Of a stretch of 64,000 nt of DNA, positions 25,201-36,349 are shown one piece after another; position 1 is the first letter of the stretch; every line of letters starts with the position of its first letter. This stretch comes from Allodiplogaster sudhausi (Eukaryota > Nematoda > Chromadorea > Rhabditida > Diplogasteridae). The stretch spans positions 86,001 to 150,000 of the forward strand of contig CALZFC010000001.1 in assembly GCA_945643635.1 (NCBI GenBank), given 5' to 3'. The notes beneath the pieces are model-generated. The model had not been told where the DNA came from. It did not search any database and saw only the letters and a program-made list of their open reading frames with translations. A program made the translations under genes and the position numbers.

Positions 25201-26993
25201 TACATGTTTTTCAATGATTATATCAAGGGACTACTATTAGAGGGTGTTCTAATAAGGGGGGGGGTAATAATAGAGAAAAAAACCATATATTGATATATCT
25301 ATATATATATATACCGTATTTTCTCTATTAGTGCCCCTCCCTCTATTAGAACCCCCTCCCCTCTAATAGTGCCCCCCTCTCGCAAGGGTATTGAAAAATA
25401 GTACCCCTCCCTCTAATAGAACCCCCCTCAAATAGTCGCCCCCCTTAATTGTCTAATAGAGACGTTTCTGGAATCCATGCTTAGGTATGGGATGCTCTTA
25501 CCAATGAACTGATTGCAAATTCATTCAAAATCTAAGGTAAAACTGATATTCCAGTGCTGATTCCGTTGAAGAAGAGCTATAATTCTTCGTTTTTGAGAAT
25601 AAAGTGGTTTTGTCAAACTTTTTGTCAATCACATTGAAAAATAGTACCCCTCCCTCTAATAGAACCCCCCCCCCCGCTCTCTAATAGTGCCCCCCTCTCG
25701 CAAGGGGATTGAAAAATAGTGCCCCCGGGGGCACTAATAGAGAAAATACGGTATACCATATTTTCTATATTAGTGCCCCGGGGTACTATTTTTCAATGCA
25801 CTCGCGAGAGGGAACACCATTTGAGGTGAGGGGGGTTCTATTAGAGGGAGGGTTATAATTTTTAATGTGATTGACTAAAATTTTTCTAACAACATTTTAA
25901 TCTTTAAAAAAGGGGATTTATTGCTCGAACTCAATGAAATCATCGCGGGAATATCCGTTTAAACGAATGATTTTAAATGAATTTGCAATAAGTTCATTGG
26001 GAAGAAAATCCTATGCCTCCAGGATTCATTCGAAGTACGTCTCGAGCCGAGGTATTAGACTATTTAGGGGGGAACTATCGGAAGGGGTTCTATTAGTTTA
26101 AGGGGGGTACTATAGATGGGGGGGTCTAATAGACTAAGTGGCACCCATATATATAATTTGTGTTCAGAGCGAAACGACCGTTTTCCGTCTCTCCCTCACG
26201 GCCACTCTTCTGATCCCAATCGTAATCGGCGCCCCGAACATCTTCGCCGACATCTACTATTGCACCATGACGCGCCCTGGACGACGACGCACGATCATCG
26301 TTCTCAACATGGACCAGAGTGATGTATGTATGTATGTACTATGTAGAAGTACTGCTGCTGTTGTTTTCTTCCCCTTTTCATATTTTCTTTTTATTTAGTT
26401 TTATTTCATTAACCATAGGCTTCTTAGATAGAATTGAAGAACAAAATATATAACATGCAAATAATGGTATTTTCTTTTTCCAGCTCGTCAAGTCCTTCCA
26501 GAACGCGTGCTTCGCGGTGTTCTCCGCGGGAACGCTTGCCCTCAACGTCACACTCGCCTTGACGACTTTTCGCATGAGACGAGAGGCACGATTCCATTAT
26601 TCCTAATTCTTATTTCTTCTTTTTTTTACATCGCTAAACCTTGCAAAAGAAGCAAGAATGTATATTTACAACTTAAAACTCGCGTTTGAATTCGCGCCTT
26701 TTTGCCTTACACAAGGCGAGAGAGAGATTTGGAGAGACGACGAAAGTTGTAAGGAAAATTCAAGTAGATTTCTGTTACAAAAAATATTTTATAACAGAAC
26801 CTTATTATAACATACATATGCATGTTGTTTAATTAAATTCATAATAATTCAGCCACAGCACACGGTCTCGCGCGGACACGCCGTCGAGCAGGGAATTCTT
26901 GTGACGTCATTCGCCTACTTCACTTCGTACATGGCATACTTTTGCGTCTCGGTGCGACAATTTTCTTCTTCTTTAGTTGGGTTATATACATAC

Positions 26994-27049
<56 letters not shown>

Positions 27050-27582
27050 TTATGATATTTATTCTGTTTGATTGAGAGATTTGCCGAAGATATCCGCCCG
27101 GCGTCGCTACGAAAGTGCTTCCCACTCCTGCAGAGCATCGCTTGTGTCGCGCCATTCTGGTTTCATTCTGAATATTATTACAGAATTTGAAGGCGAGCAA
27201 TTAAACTTAAGAAAACATATCAATATGTAACAATACTTACCACATATTCCATGGAATTTAGGTGCGAATTTTTTTTGGGTGTCAAATTTTCGTTTCTAAC
27301 TTTTACAATGTCTAGGCTACTCGCTCAATGCTGCACACGCAAGTGTGTTAGCAGTGATTATATACGAAGGCTCAAAAGTGAATCAAATCGGAAAGATCGA
27401 TTAACACACCGAAAAAATAACACCGAAAATGATTGCGCAGGTGCCTCGTGGCCTTCTCGCACTCGCTCAGGCGCGATCTCCTGCCGAGATTCTTCGCCTG
27501 CTCTAGTCCCCAGACGCAAGCGATTCAAGTGGTGCCGGCTGTCACTCTCACGACGCATCCTGCCATTAGTAAAAGTGTCTAA
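22208..27582 (+). CDS. Srg-superfamily-like chemoreceptor, copy B, 9 exons
   Basis: Exons: 22208-22264, 23131-23334, 23602 to about 23648, 23770-23911, 26168-26323, 26484-26585, 26853-26951, 27077-27159 and 27441-27582; about 343 residues. The extracellular N-terminus MTPFPHVCPFQRNFTTLDG has an NFT glycosylation sequon. TM1 is IIDWVISATFIIAGTTTF, then RFVVINGLS/EFLVFVQVLFL (TM2), LFAVCYYTQGVQLLSAAALA with NRLYIMTI (TM3), FRLSLTATLLIPIVIG (TM4), CFAVFSAGTLALNVTLAL (TM5), GILVTSFAYFTSYMAYF (TM6) and CFPLLQSIACVAPFW/CLVAFSHSLRRDLL (TM7). The exon 6 donor is GC (GAG|gcacga). The exon 3 donor is uncertain by 9 nt, both choices being phase 2. Intron 1 holds a MITE and intron 4 (2.26 kb) holds other repeats. 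All exons are open. The Srg superfamily (srg, srv, sru) is my best guess. Confidence 0.75.
22316..22475. mobile_element. MITE of the GGAGGGCGATCACCG family
   Basis: Terminal inverted repeats CAGGAGGACGATCACCGAAC and TTTTTCTGTGATCGTCCTCT flank about 120 bp containing the words AACCAGCTGTGTGGAAATA and GAAGGGACGCGCG. It lies in intron 1 of copy B. Other copies are at 39394-39596 and 43547-43712, with remnants at about 33905-34018 and 30001-30022. Confidence 0.8.
24196..24451. mobile_element. Palindromic MITE, longer form
   Basis: The ends TAAGACAGTGTGAATTTAAA and AATTCACACTGTCTAATATG are inverted repeats of about 90 bp, with a central spacer around GACGATCATAAAATAGTC. A second copy at 29093-29250 has the same arms but lacks the spacer. 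It sits in intron 4 of copy B. Confidence 0.85.
24580..25100. repeat. Degenerate tandem repeat with TTCYGGAATNTTC motif
   Basis: Words of the type CTTTCGGAATGTTCTGGAA followed by CCAGGGNCNNGGGGCA recur about seven times, at roughly 60-75 bp spacing. The units are strongly diverged. Gene-free intron sequence of copy B. Confidence 0.6.
25312..25753. mobile_element. Full-length 442-bp element with TACCGTATTTTCTCTATTAG terminal repeats
   Basis: The 26-bp ends starting TACCGTATTTTCTCTATTAG and ending CTAATAGAGAAAATACGGTA are perfect inverted repeats. The interior repeats the words CCCTCTAATAGAACCCCC, AATAGTGCCCCCCTCTCGCA and TTGAAAAATAGTACCCCTCC. A second, diverged copy begins immediately at 25752 and a part copy precedes it (25130-25290). 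Related pieces lie at 5868-5960, 8827-8920, 26040-26140, 32190-32280, 32690-32803 and 34995-35400. Confidence 0.85.
26998..27050. repeat. (AT)n microsatellite in copy B intron 7
   Basis: A long TA run between the TM6 and TM7 exons. Copy D has one at the same intron position (36305-36346). Confidence 0.95.
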
Positions 27583-27639
27583 GGAGGAGGACGAGCTGAC
27601 TATATCGAGTCACTTTGTACGAAATTCGGTTTAGTCAAG

Positions 27640-27950
27640 GCTTCACGTATTTTGCCTTGAAGAAACTTCCATTGGCCGTGAAATGGGATAAAAACCGAGC
27701 ATCACGCCTCAAAATCAGTTCATTTCGTTTTGGTCGTGATTAGTTAAACATCAGATGTTCCTCAAATTACTGCGGACAAAACACTGTGAGGTCTTGCGCG
27801 TACGTTGTACCTAGAGCACGGTCAAAGCACTACTATACTGCAAATATGGTGCATTCATGGTATTATTTGTCTATTCCTCCTTCGTCTTCCTCCACCACGG
27901 TCCATGCATCTATTTGGCCAGTCAACTGTGCTTCCTTGCTACTGTGTGGA
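27640..27950 (+). pseudogene. Mosaic of Srg-like intron sequence and an SRD-like exon 2 fragment
   Basis: 27660-27800 resembles the TM2-TM3 intron of copy D (shared words CCTCAAAATCAGTTCA, CATCAGATGTT and GGACAAAACACTG). At about 27866-27939 the frame reads SFVFLHHGPCIYLASQLCFLAT followed by GTGTGG. This matches the second half of exon 2 of genes E and F with its donor, including the HGPC motif. No other SRD exons adjoin it. It looks like a relic left by rearrangement between the two receptor families. Confidence 0.65.
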
Positions 27951-29092
27951 CTTTGCATCTTATATTAAATGATTCAATTTCATTTATCTTTTGTAGTTCA
28001 ATGATTTTCTCAAAAAGATTTCGCTGCTATAAGAAGAACACTATGTTGTTTACTGTGATTTCAACGAGGAACTGATTGTCTATTCGCGTTGACTTCTATA
28101 AATATGTATGTATGCACATACATAAATAAATTCTGTTCTCCACAGTAACGAATGAGCGATGTGGACGCTTACAGCCGTAGAATAAAGTGTCTCTTTTTGA
28201 GGCTAAATCCGAGTGAGGTCACTGACATGAGGCTAGGATGGTAAGCACGAGGTTTAGTACCATGATGTTTTCTTCACTTTGCTCCCTGTCTACGCCCGCA
28301 AGCCGTCACTATTCTCTATTTCTCGCACATACATATGTATGTATGTAGCACCATTCCCTGTTCCTCAAGAACACAACTGTTGTCCTGATTGCACTTCTCC
28401 TTATTCGTTGCCGAAGAATAGCGAACATGTAATATCATCGTCTTTCACATTATGCTCACATCATAAACACTGCCAAGAATTTTAGTTTTCGCAAACGGGA
28501 ATTGGACCAGCTTGTGGACCTCTGCTGCTGCGACCGACGCGCTCATCTTGTAAGGGGTGGGCATTTTGAGGAGGCATCTTCCCGGCACATGGCGCGGCTT
28601 ACTTCTTAGAGACGAGACCCAAAGGAGGCAGACCCCCTCTCCCCACCCCCCTCGCTCCCCAGCGGCTTTAACCTCTTCTTTTCCCTCTCACTTCTCCTTC
28701 TATACTCTGCCCTTCTATCTCCTCTTGGGGGTGAGAGAACGAAGGGGTTATAGATTAACATCTATGATGTTGTACCACCAGGAAGGCAACAGTGACCGCT
28801 GCAAGAACCGCGTCCACAAGACTTATTAATCAGCATATTGCATTCTGTCTAATTTATTCATGCTCGAATAAAAAACTCATCACGTTAGTTTAAATAACAA
28901 AGCAACAGCTGAATTGCATTACGACCGACCAATTTATGGCATCTATTATTCTCTCATCGTCAACAATCCATGAGTAATGATAAAATCAAGACGAATAGCT
29001 GCAAACAATGTCGAAATCATCAAAAGAGCAACGATTCCTAATGGAGCATTGAATTCAATGGGAATACGGGCTGCATTTCAACTCGTTTCATA
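27951..29092. other. No supported gene between copies B and C
   Basis: Short open stretches only. Several resemble receptor-type hydrophobic coding sequence in composition (near 27960 and 28350-28410), but no splice-consistent exon could be assigned. Confidence 0.35.
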
Positions 29093-29250
29093 TAAGACAG
29101 TGTGAATTAAAAAATTGGTTTTTTTCCGCAATTTTCGAGTAAGCTGTTATTTTTGGCACGGATTTAGAATATTCTAAATCCGTGCCAAAAATAACAGCTT
29201 ATTCGAAACTTGCAGTAAAAAGACAAATTTTTTAATTCACACTGTCTTAT
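29093..29250. mobile_element. Palindromic MITE, minimal form, about 158 bp
   Basis: TAAGACAGTGTGAATTAAAA is mirrored to TTTTTTAATTCACACTGTCTTA with almost no loop; the centre is GATTTAGAATATTCTAAATC. The arms match those of the 24196-24451 element. It is flanked by ATA/TAT on both sides. Confidence 0.9.
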
Positions 29251-29439
29251 ATGTTTTATAGGAGTAGCGGGCAGGTATAAAATAGCTGATGAAATATACC
29301 ACTCAAATCGAACCTCAAGGGCCAAGCGAATAGTCAGTAAGGACTGAATTAAATTTTAAAACAATAGTTAGCATAAAGCCAATTTTTTTGCTGCAATTTT
29401 TAAAGTCCTCACAACGTTGTCATTTTGTGATCGTGTGCA

Positions 29440-29894
29440 AATGACATCGCCTTTCGAATGAATGCAGGTTCATCATGAAATTCTATACTTATGAGAAGTT
29501 CACGTTTTGTTAATTCCTTTTATTGAATCATGTGATCCACTGGAAAAGATTCTCTTTTATTTTTATAAAAAAAACCTCTTGCAATGTTGCGTGGCAAACG
29601 TAAGCGTGGCAAGCGTACATTTTTGAACATGAAAAAGTATGTAGCATCGCTTTTCCTTACAATTGAAGACAATTACGCACGTTTCACGCTACTAATTTTC
29701 TTTCCGCTTGATCTTATATCGTCACGTAGTCGTCTTGAGAATAATCTTTTCCCGTTCAACTTGGGCGAGTTCAATGGAGGCACATATGTAGGTAAGTGGG
29801 CTTCAAGGCTGATTGCAAGTATTGCAGGGCGGGTGTGAGTAAATAAAAGGGCCAAAATTGATAGTTCTTCCCGGGTCTCGTCCGCTTATTTGCT
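29440..29894 (+). repeat. Duplicated 5' flank of receptor copy C
   Basis: Homologous to the flanks of A, B and D up to the start codon. Includes the GCGGGTGTGAGTAAATAAAAGG block shared in modified form with the other copies, a possible TATA-like region about 60-70 bp before the ATG. Confidence 0.65.
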
Positions 29895-31002
29895 ATGACG
29901 CCGTTCCCTCTCGAGTGTCCTAACCGAACCTTCACGAGGCCGCCTGACGAAGTACCTTAATTCTAAATAGAGATAAATTTTATCTCCATTTATCCCCATT
30001 TTATTACAGGAGGACGATGATGTGACCACGGATGCATTCACTGTCTCATTTGTTTTAGCTCCGAATAATAAATATTTTTACCGTAACCAGTCCATATCGT
30101 GTCAGGACCACCGCCACGACACCCGGCTTTACGAAATTATCGATTGGGTGATCTTTGTAACCTTCATCGTTGCCGGCACGACAACTTTCCCTCCGGCGCT
30201 GTACTTATACAGTCGCATCCTTATCACTAAGAAGTACGCCGGGAACATCATCTTCCGATTCGTCAACGGATTCAGTGTCAGAATATGGCTTTTAAAAGAT
30301 AATATTCAAACATCTGTACTGATATCTGTATGTATGGCAGGTACCATTCTTTTACTCGAAAAGAATTGAACCATTCATTTAATCTCAGGAATTTCTTGTT
30401 TTTGTCCAGGTTCTGTTCCTGGAGCACTTTGTCGCGTGGCAGTCGTGGCAGGAATGGTTAGGCAATCCTTATTTCTCCCATCTGTTGATTCGAACACGAG
30501 ACTCTTCGAATGATGCTGCTGTCATGTAGCCACTAGAACACCTTCCTCCCCTCCATACCCACACACATACAACAAAGTTGTTTGCAACAGCTATAGTTTC
30601 GGCGTAAAGGTCAAACATTATTGTTTGATATATGAAACAATTTTTTCATTGTTAGATATATCAAAGAATATTGTTTCAGTTTTACGCTGAATCAACGGTT
30701 GTTTCAAGCAATCTTTGGTGCGTGTGCAAGGTTTCTATCGCTGACGCGCCTGCGTCTGCCGCCGTGGCTCTTCGCCGTCTGCTACTACACGCAAGGCGTG
30801 CAGTTGCTGAGGGCCGCGGCACTCGCCGGAAATCGTCTTTACATCATGACAATCTCTCGGAAAAAGATCTTAGTATGCATTTTCTTGCACAAAAAAAGAT
30901 CTGAAAGGTCAACGTTTTCTTTTCAATTAGTAAATAGTAAATCTTAAAGAGTAAATCTCTGGTTTGAAAGGCAAGTATCTCATTTAGATAATTATATTTT
31001 AC

Positions 31003-31039
<37 letters not shown>

Positions 31040-32662
31040 CATATATATATAATTTATGTTCAGAGCGAGATGACCGTTTTCCGTCTCTCTCTCATGGCCA
31101 CTCTCGTGATCCCATTCGTGATCGGCGCTCCGAACATCTTCGCCGACATCTACTATTGCAGCCGTCGAGGACGCTACACCAAGCTCATCATGGACCAGAA
31201 TGATGTATGTAGATGTACTGCTGATGTTTTCTTCCCGTTTCATGTTTTGTTTCATTTATTTATTTTTTACCATATTTTTCCTTAGAATTGAATAGAATAC
31301 AAAATGCACAGTAATGTTTTCTTTTCCCAGCTCGTCAAGTCCTTCCAGAACGCGTGCTTCGCGGTGTTCGCTGCCGGAACGCTTGCTCTCAACATCGCTC
31401 TCGCGCTGACCACTTTTCGCATGAGACGGGAGGCATGAATCATTATACTTTCTTCTCTTTTTGAATTCGCGCCATTTTGCCTGACACTTAGAGATTTAGA
31501 GAGAATATCATAAAAAATTCAAATATATATGTTTTTTTAAATAAATTATTAATTAAAGGAATCCTGCACTGAATAATTCGACAGAAGTACATTAGAGCCA
31601 TTTTGAACGCGCGCCCACCAAATATTTGGCCCTTCTGCTGGTTAGAGAGCTTGTGAAATAGGAGGGTGGCTAACAGCTACAGTAAAAAATTTTGGCCGAA
31701 CCATATTTTGCATGCTAATAACTTTGCGGAAAGTGTACAAAAATGGTTCAAACCTTCAAGATGTATGTTTTAGACAGATGCAAATTGATTTTCGTTAATA
31801 AAACCATATGGTAATCATTCAGTGAACAACTCCTTTAAATGACATTCATAATAATTCAGCCTCAGCACACCGTCTTGCGTCGACACGCTGTTGAGCAGGG
31901 AATTCTTGTGACGTTATTCGCCTACTTCACCTCGTACATGGCATACTTTTGCGTCTCGGTGCGGCTATTTTCTTTTCATATATGTACATATAGCTACATA
32001 TACTATGTAAATATCATAAGAGGACATATGTACATATCAATATGCTATTTATATTTATATATGTTTATACCGAATTTTTCTATTACAATTTTACTGTTGA
32101 TTTTGAATGAATTTGCAATCAGTTCATTAGGAAGAGCATCCTATGCCTCCAGAATCCATTCGAGGTACGTATTAGACTAATTTGTTATTCAACGACCTTC
32201 TCAAGGGGGGGGCAGTATTAGGGGGGGGGTCTAATAGAGGGAGGGGCAGTAATTGAAAAATACTGTATATATATAACGTTATTATATTTATTCAATTTTA
32301 GAGATTTGCCGAAGACATCCACTCGCCGATTCTACGAAAGTGCTTTCCACTCCTGCAGAGCGTCGCTTGTGTCGCGCCATTCTGGTTCCGTTTTGAATAT
32401 TATCGAATTTGTGTGCGCACATAAGAGAACAACTTAATATCAATCAATGTAACCAATATTTACCGTAATTTAAGGCGAATTTTTAAGTGTTTTAGCGCAC
32501 ACACCGAAAATGTAACACCGAAAATAGTTGCGCAGGTACCTCGTGGCCTTCTCGCACTCGCTTCGGCGCGATCTGCTGCCGAGATTCTTCGTCTGCTCAC
32601 GTCGCCTGCCGCAAGCGATTCGAGTAGTACCGACTGTCACCCTCACGACGCATCCTGTCTAA
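29895..32662 (+). CDS. Srg-superfamily-like chemoreceptor, copy C, 9 exons
   Basis: Exons: 29895-29951, 30010-30276, 30389 to about 30435, 30731-30872, 31064-31204, 31331-31432, 31860-31958, 32302-32384 and 32536-32662; about 354 residues. N-terminus MTPFPLECPNRTF with an NRT sequon. Exon 2 begins with EDDDVTTDAFTV, which B lacks; its first bases coincide with a MITE end. TM1 to TM7 are as in B, with RFVNGFS two residues shorter at TM2. The TM4-TM5 loop is CSRRGRYTKLIMDQND. The exon 6 donor is GAG|gcatga. The tail exon stops earlier (HPV then TAA), so the tail is five residues shorter than in B and D. The apparent one-base loss after the TM2 helix lies beyond the proposed exon 3 donor, so the gene appears intact. 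Confidence 0.72.
31007..31040. repeat. (TTA)n microsatellite in copy C intron 4
   Basis: About eleven TTA/ATT units directly before the TM4 exon acceptor region. Confidence 0.95.
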
Positions 32663-32689
32663 GGAACTGGAGGAGAGGACCATGAAGAT

Positions 32690-32803
32690 CCTACTAGAGG
32701 GAGGGGTTCTATTTTTCAATGGCTTTATCAGAGGGGAACTACTATTAGAAGGGGGGGGTTTCTAATTAAGGGGGGGGGGTACTTATAGAGAAAATACGGT
32801 AAC
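32690..32803. mobile_element. Half copy of the TACCGTATTTTCTCTATTAG element
   Basis: GGGAGGGGTTCTATTTTTCAA followed by GGGGGGGGTACTTATAGAGA and AAATACGGTA, i.e. one terminal repeat plus internal words. It lies just downstream of copy C. The equivalent place beside the 8939-9285 fragment has the matching piece at 8827-8920. Confidence 0.75.
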
Positions 32804-33339
32804 TATTTTAATGTTCCTCCATTATACTGAATAAATAAATAAATAAATAAATAGGTGTATTCATACCGGTCAAATTCAGACATACAATATGAAAGACTCT
32901 AGACATATGATCATGGTTGTAAATTAGACAAAGAAATACAAAATTGAAAGTCCGCACACCTTCCTGCACTGCAGCAAGGAGTACAGTCGCAAAAGGGAAG
33001 ATCGTGACGGAGGAGACTTCTCCTGAGAAAAAAAAACGAAATATTTTATGTTAGCCATTACATAAAGTACTTTTCTGAATAAAGAAAACAAATCGACTAC
33101 ATGTGAACTGTATGTGCGAATTATATTAATTAAAATTGAACAGAAACTTTGATGTCGTCGTGCTTTCGCTGAACTGCGATTGAAGTCAGCGCTCTAACAT
33201 AAATTGAACAAGAAAAGCCCAATTCTTATCAGATTTTTTTACACATAATTACTGCTTCTTGAATTAAATTTTTCGTACAATAATTGGCACAAAATAATTA
33301 CATATATGAAACTTTTTTACTACAACTTTAGAAGTCTTC

Positions 33340-33791
33340 ACATAGTTGTCATTTTGTACATATGTTTGTAAATCGCATCGCCTTTCGACTGAATGCACTT
33401 TCATCATGATTTTCATACTCGGAAAAAGAGATAGTTTTTTTTCAATTCCTTCTATAGCATCTTGTGATCCTCTTGAAAGGTTGTATTTTTATTTTAATAA
33501 AAAAAACTTCTTGCAATGCTGCATGGTTAACGTAAATTTTTGAATATGAAAAACGTATGTAGCATTGCCTTTCCATACATACAATTGTAGAAATTACGCG
33601 GCATTTCACGCAACAAATTTTTTTTTCTTTTCGTTACGTAATGACACCTAGAGATGAATCTTTCTTGTTCAATGGAAGCGCTTAGTAATTGGGCGTCAAG
33701 GCTGATTGCAAGTACTTGCAGGGAGGTGTGAGTACACATAAAAGGGGCCCCGACCGATTCGTCCCGAGTCTCTCGACCGCGCTTATTTGCC
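33340..33791 (+). repeat. Duplicated 5' flank of receptor copy D
   Basis: Nearly mirrors 7850-8300 (copy A flank) and is homologous to the flanks of B and C. It ends at the copy D start codon. Confidence 0.65.
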
Positions 33792-36305
33792 ATGACGCCG
33801 CCGTTGCCGCTCGAGTGCCGAAACGTCTCCATGCTGCCTGACGGAGTACTTAATTATAAATTTAAATTAAATTTATCCCTTGCTGATCAAGTTTATAGTA
33901 ATGAATGTAGAAGTGAGTAAGGGAGAAATCACTCTCTCATTCTTACGCGATATTTTGTACAAATCAGCTGGGCATAAATATGAAGGGGCATATCATGTTA
34001 TTTTTCGGTGATCGCTAGCTCAGTAGATACAATAAATATTTGTTCCGTAACCAGTCCATATCGTGCCAGACCTGGCATGACCGCCGGCTCTTCGAAGTTA
34101 TCGATTGGGTGTTCTCTGCAACCTTCATCATTGCCGGCACGACAACTTTCCCTCCGGCGCTCTACTTATACAGACGCATCCTTCTCACCAAGAAGTACGC
34201 TGGGAACATCATCTTCCGATTCGTCGTACTTAACGGATTTAGTGTTAGAATTTGGTTTTTCAACGATAACCTTTATTGAATCATCAACCTCTCTTTATAT
34301 GTATGTATGTATGTCGGTTCCATTCTTTGAATAGAAAAAATTCTAGAAAACCATTTAATGTCTTTCAGGAATTTCTTGTTTTTGTCCAAGTTCTCTTCCT
34401 GGAGCACTTTGTCGCGTGGCAGTCGTGGCGGGCATGGTTAGCGCAATTCTTATTTGCCACACATTTGGATTCGAACACGAGAGCGGCGCTTTGCCTAGTA
34501 ACATCTGGTCATCTTTCATTGACCGTGATTAGGAATATAAAAAAAACGCAGCGCGACCGCAACGCCTCAAAAATCAGTTCACTTTGTGTTTGTCGAGATA
34601 TATTTGACGGACTTGGACCGTAAATTGGTGAAAATCCACAGAATATGTCCGTAGATTAGTAAAGCGTCAGATGCTAATTAAACCAGTGGGGCAAAACACT
34701 GCGCATGCAGCCACTTGACTACACCTTGCCCAAAGGTTTCTTGCTCTGACGCGCCTGCGTCTGCCGCCGTGGCTCTTCGCCGACTACACACAAGGCGTGC
34801 AGTTGTTGAGCGCCGCGGCACTCGCTGGCAATCGTCTTTACATTATGACAATCTCTCGGAAAAAGCTGCTCGTACGCTTTTTTTTGCATAAAACGGAAAA
34901 CAACAACGCTCAAAGTTCAATTTGGTCGTTGGATTAAATCTCGATTTTAAATGCAAATGTTGTCGCATCAAATTATGTTCTTTGCATAGAGTGTTATCTA
35001 TTAGAACCCCACCCCCCCCCCCCTTCTAATAGAACCCACCTTGAAAGGGCCATTGAATATAGTGCCCCTCTCTTTAATAGAACCCCCCCCCCCCTCTTAT
35101 TTAATAGAACCCCCCCCCCTCTTATAGTCACGCCAAATAGTCTAATACCTCCACTCGAGGCGTACTTCGAATGAATCCTGGAGGCATGGGACAATTTTCC
35201 CCATGAACATTCAGAATCTTCCGTAAAGCGGACATTCCAGTGAAGATTCCATTGAGGACGAGCTATAAATATCTTTTTTAAAGAATAAAATGTTGTTAGC
35301 AAACTTTTAGTCAATCACATTGAAAATAGTATCCCTCCCTCTGATAGAACCCCCCCCCCCTTTCTAATAGTACCCCGGGGGCACTTATAGAGAACATACC
35401 GTACTTATATTTTTTATACATATGTATATAAATATATAACTAATGTTCAGAGTGAGGATACCGTTTTCCGTCTCTCCCTCACGGCCACTCTGGTGATTCC
35501 ATTCGTGATAGGAGCGCCGAACATCTTCGCCGACATCTACTATTGCAAGGGGGCGCATCCTCGAGGAAGCACCGTCTTCTACTTCACCAAGCTCATCATG
35601 GACCAGAGTGATGTATGGTAGATGTCCTGCCTGCGCTGGTGTTTTCTTCTCTTTTTATGTTTTGTTTCATTTGTTTAACCAATATTTTTTCTTTGAACTT
35701 AATAGAGATATAAAATGCCCGGAATTTTTTTCAATTTCCAGCTCGTCAAGAACTTCCAAAACGCGTGCTTCGAAGTGTTCTCTGCAGGAACGCTTGTCCT
35801 CAACGTCGCACTCGCTTTGACCACTTTTCGCATGAAACGGGAGGCATGAATCATTATTTTTTTTCTTCTTCTTCTTCTTTCCTTTTTTCTACATCATTGA
35901 ACCTTATAAAAGAAGCAAGAATGTGTATTTACAGTTTAAAGGCGGCAAAATTCACGTTTGAATTCGCGCCTTTCTGCCAGACACAACGAAAGAGAGCATG
36001 TGTTCTTTAGAGATTGTACTACAATTGTCAAAAAAATACAAATATATTATGGTTAAAATTAAAATTTGAACAGATCCTTATTTTGAGAAAATGTATGTAC
36101 ATACCATACATGCATTGTATTTTTAAACAAGTTATAAATTAAGTTTAATTTATTACAATTTAGCCACAGCACGCGGTCTCGCGCGGACACGCTGTCGAGC
36201 AGGGAATTCTTGTAACGTCATTCGCCTACTTCACTTCGTACATGGCATACTTTTGCGTATCGGTGCGGCTATTTTCTTCTTCTTTACTTTGGTTATATAT
36301 ATACA

Positions 36306-36349
<44 letters not shown>

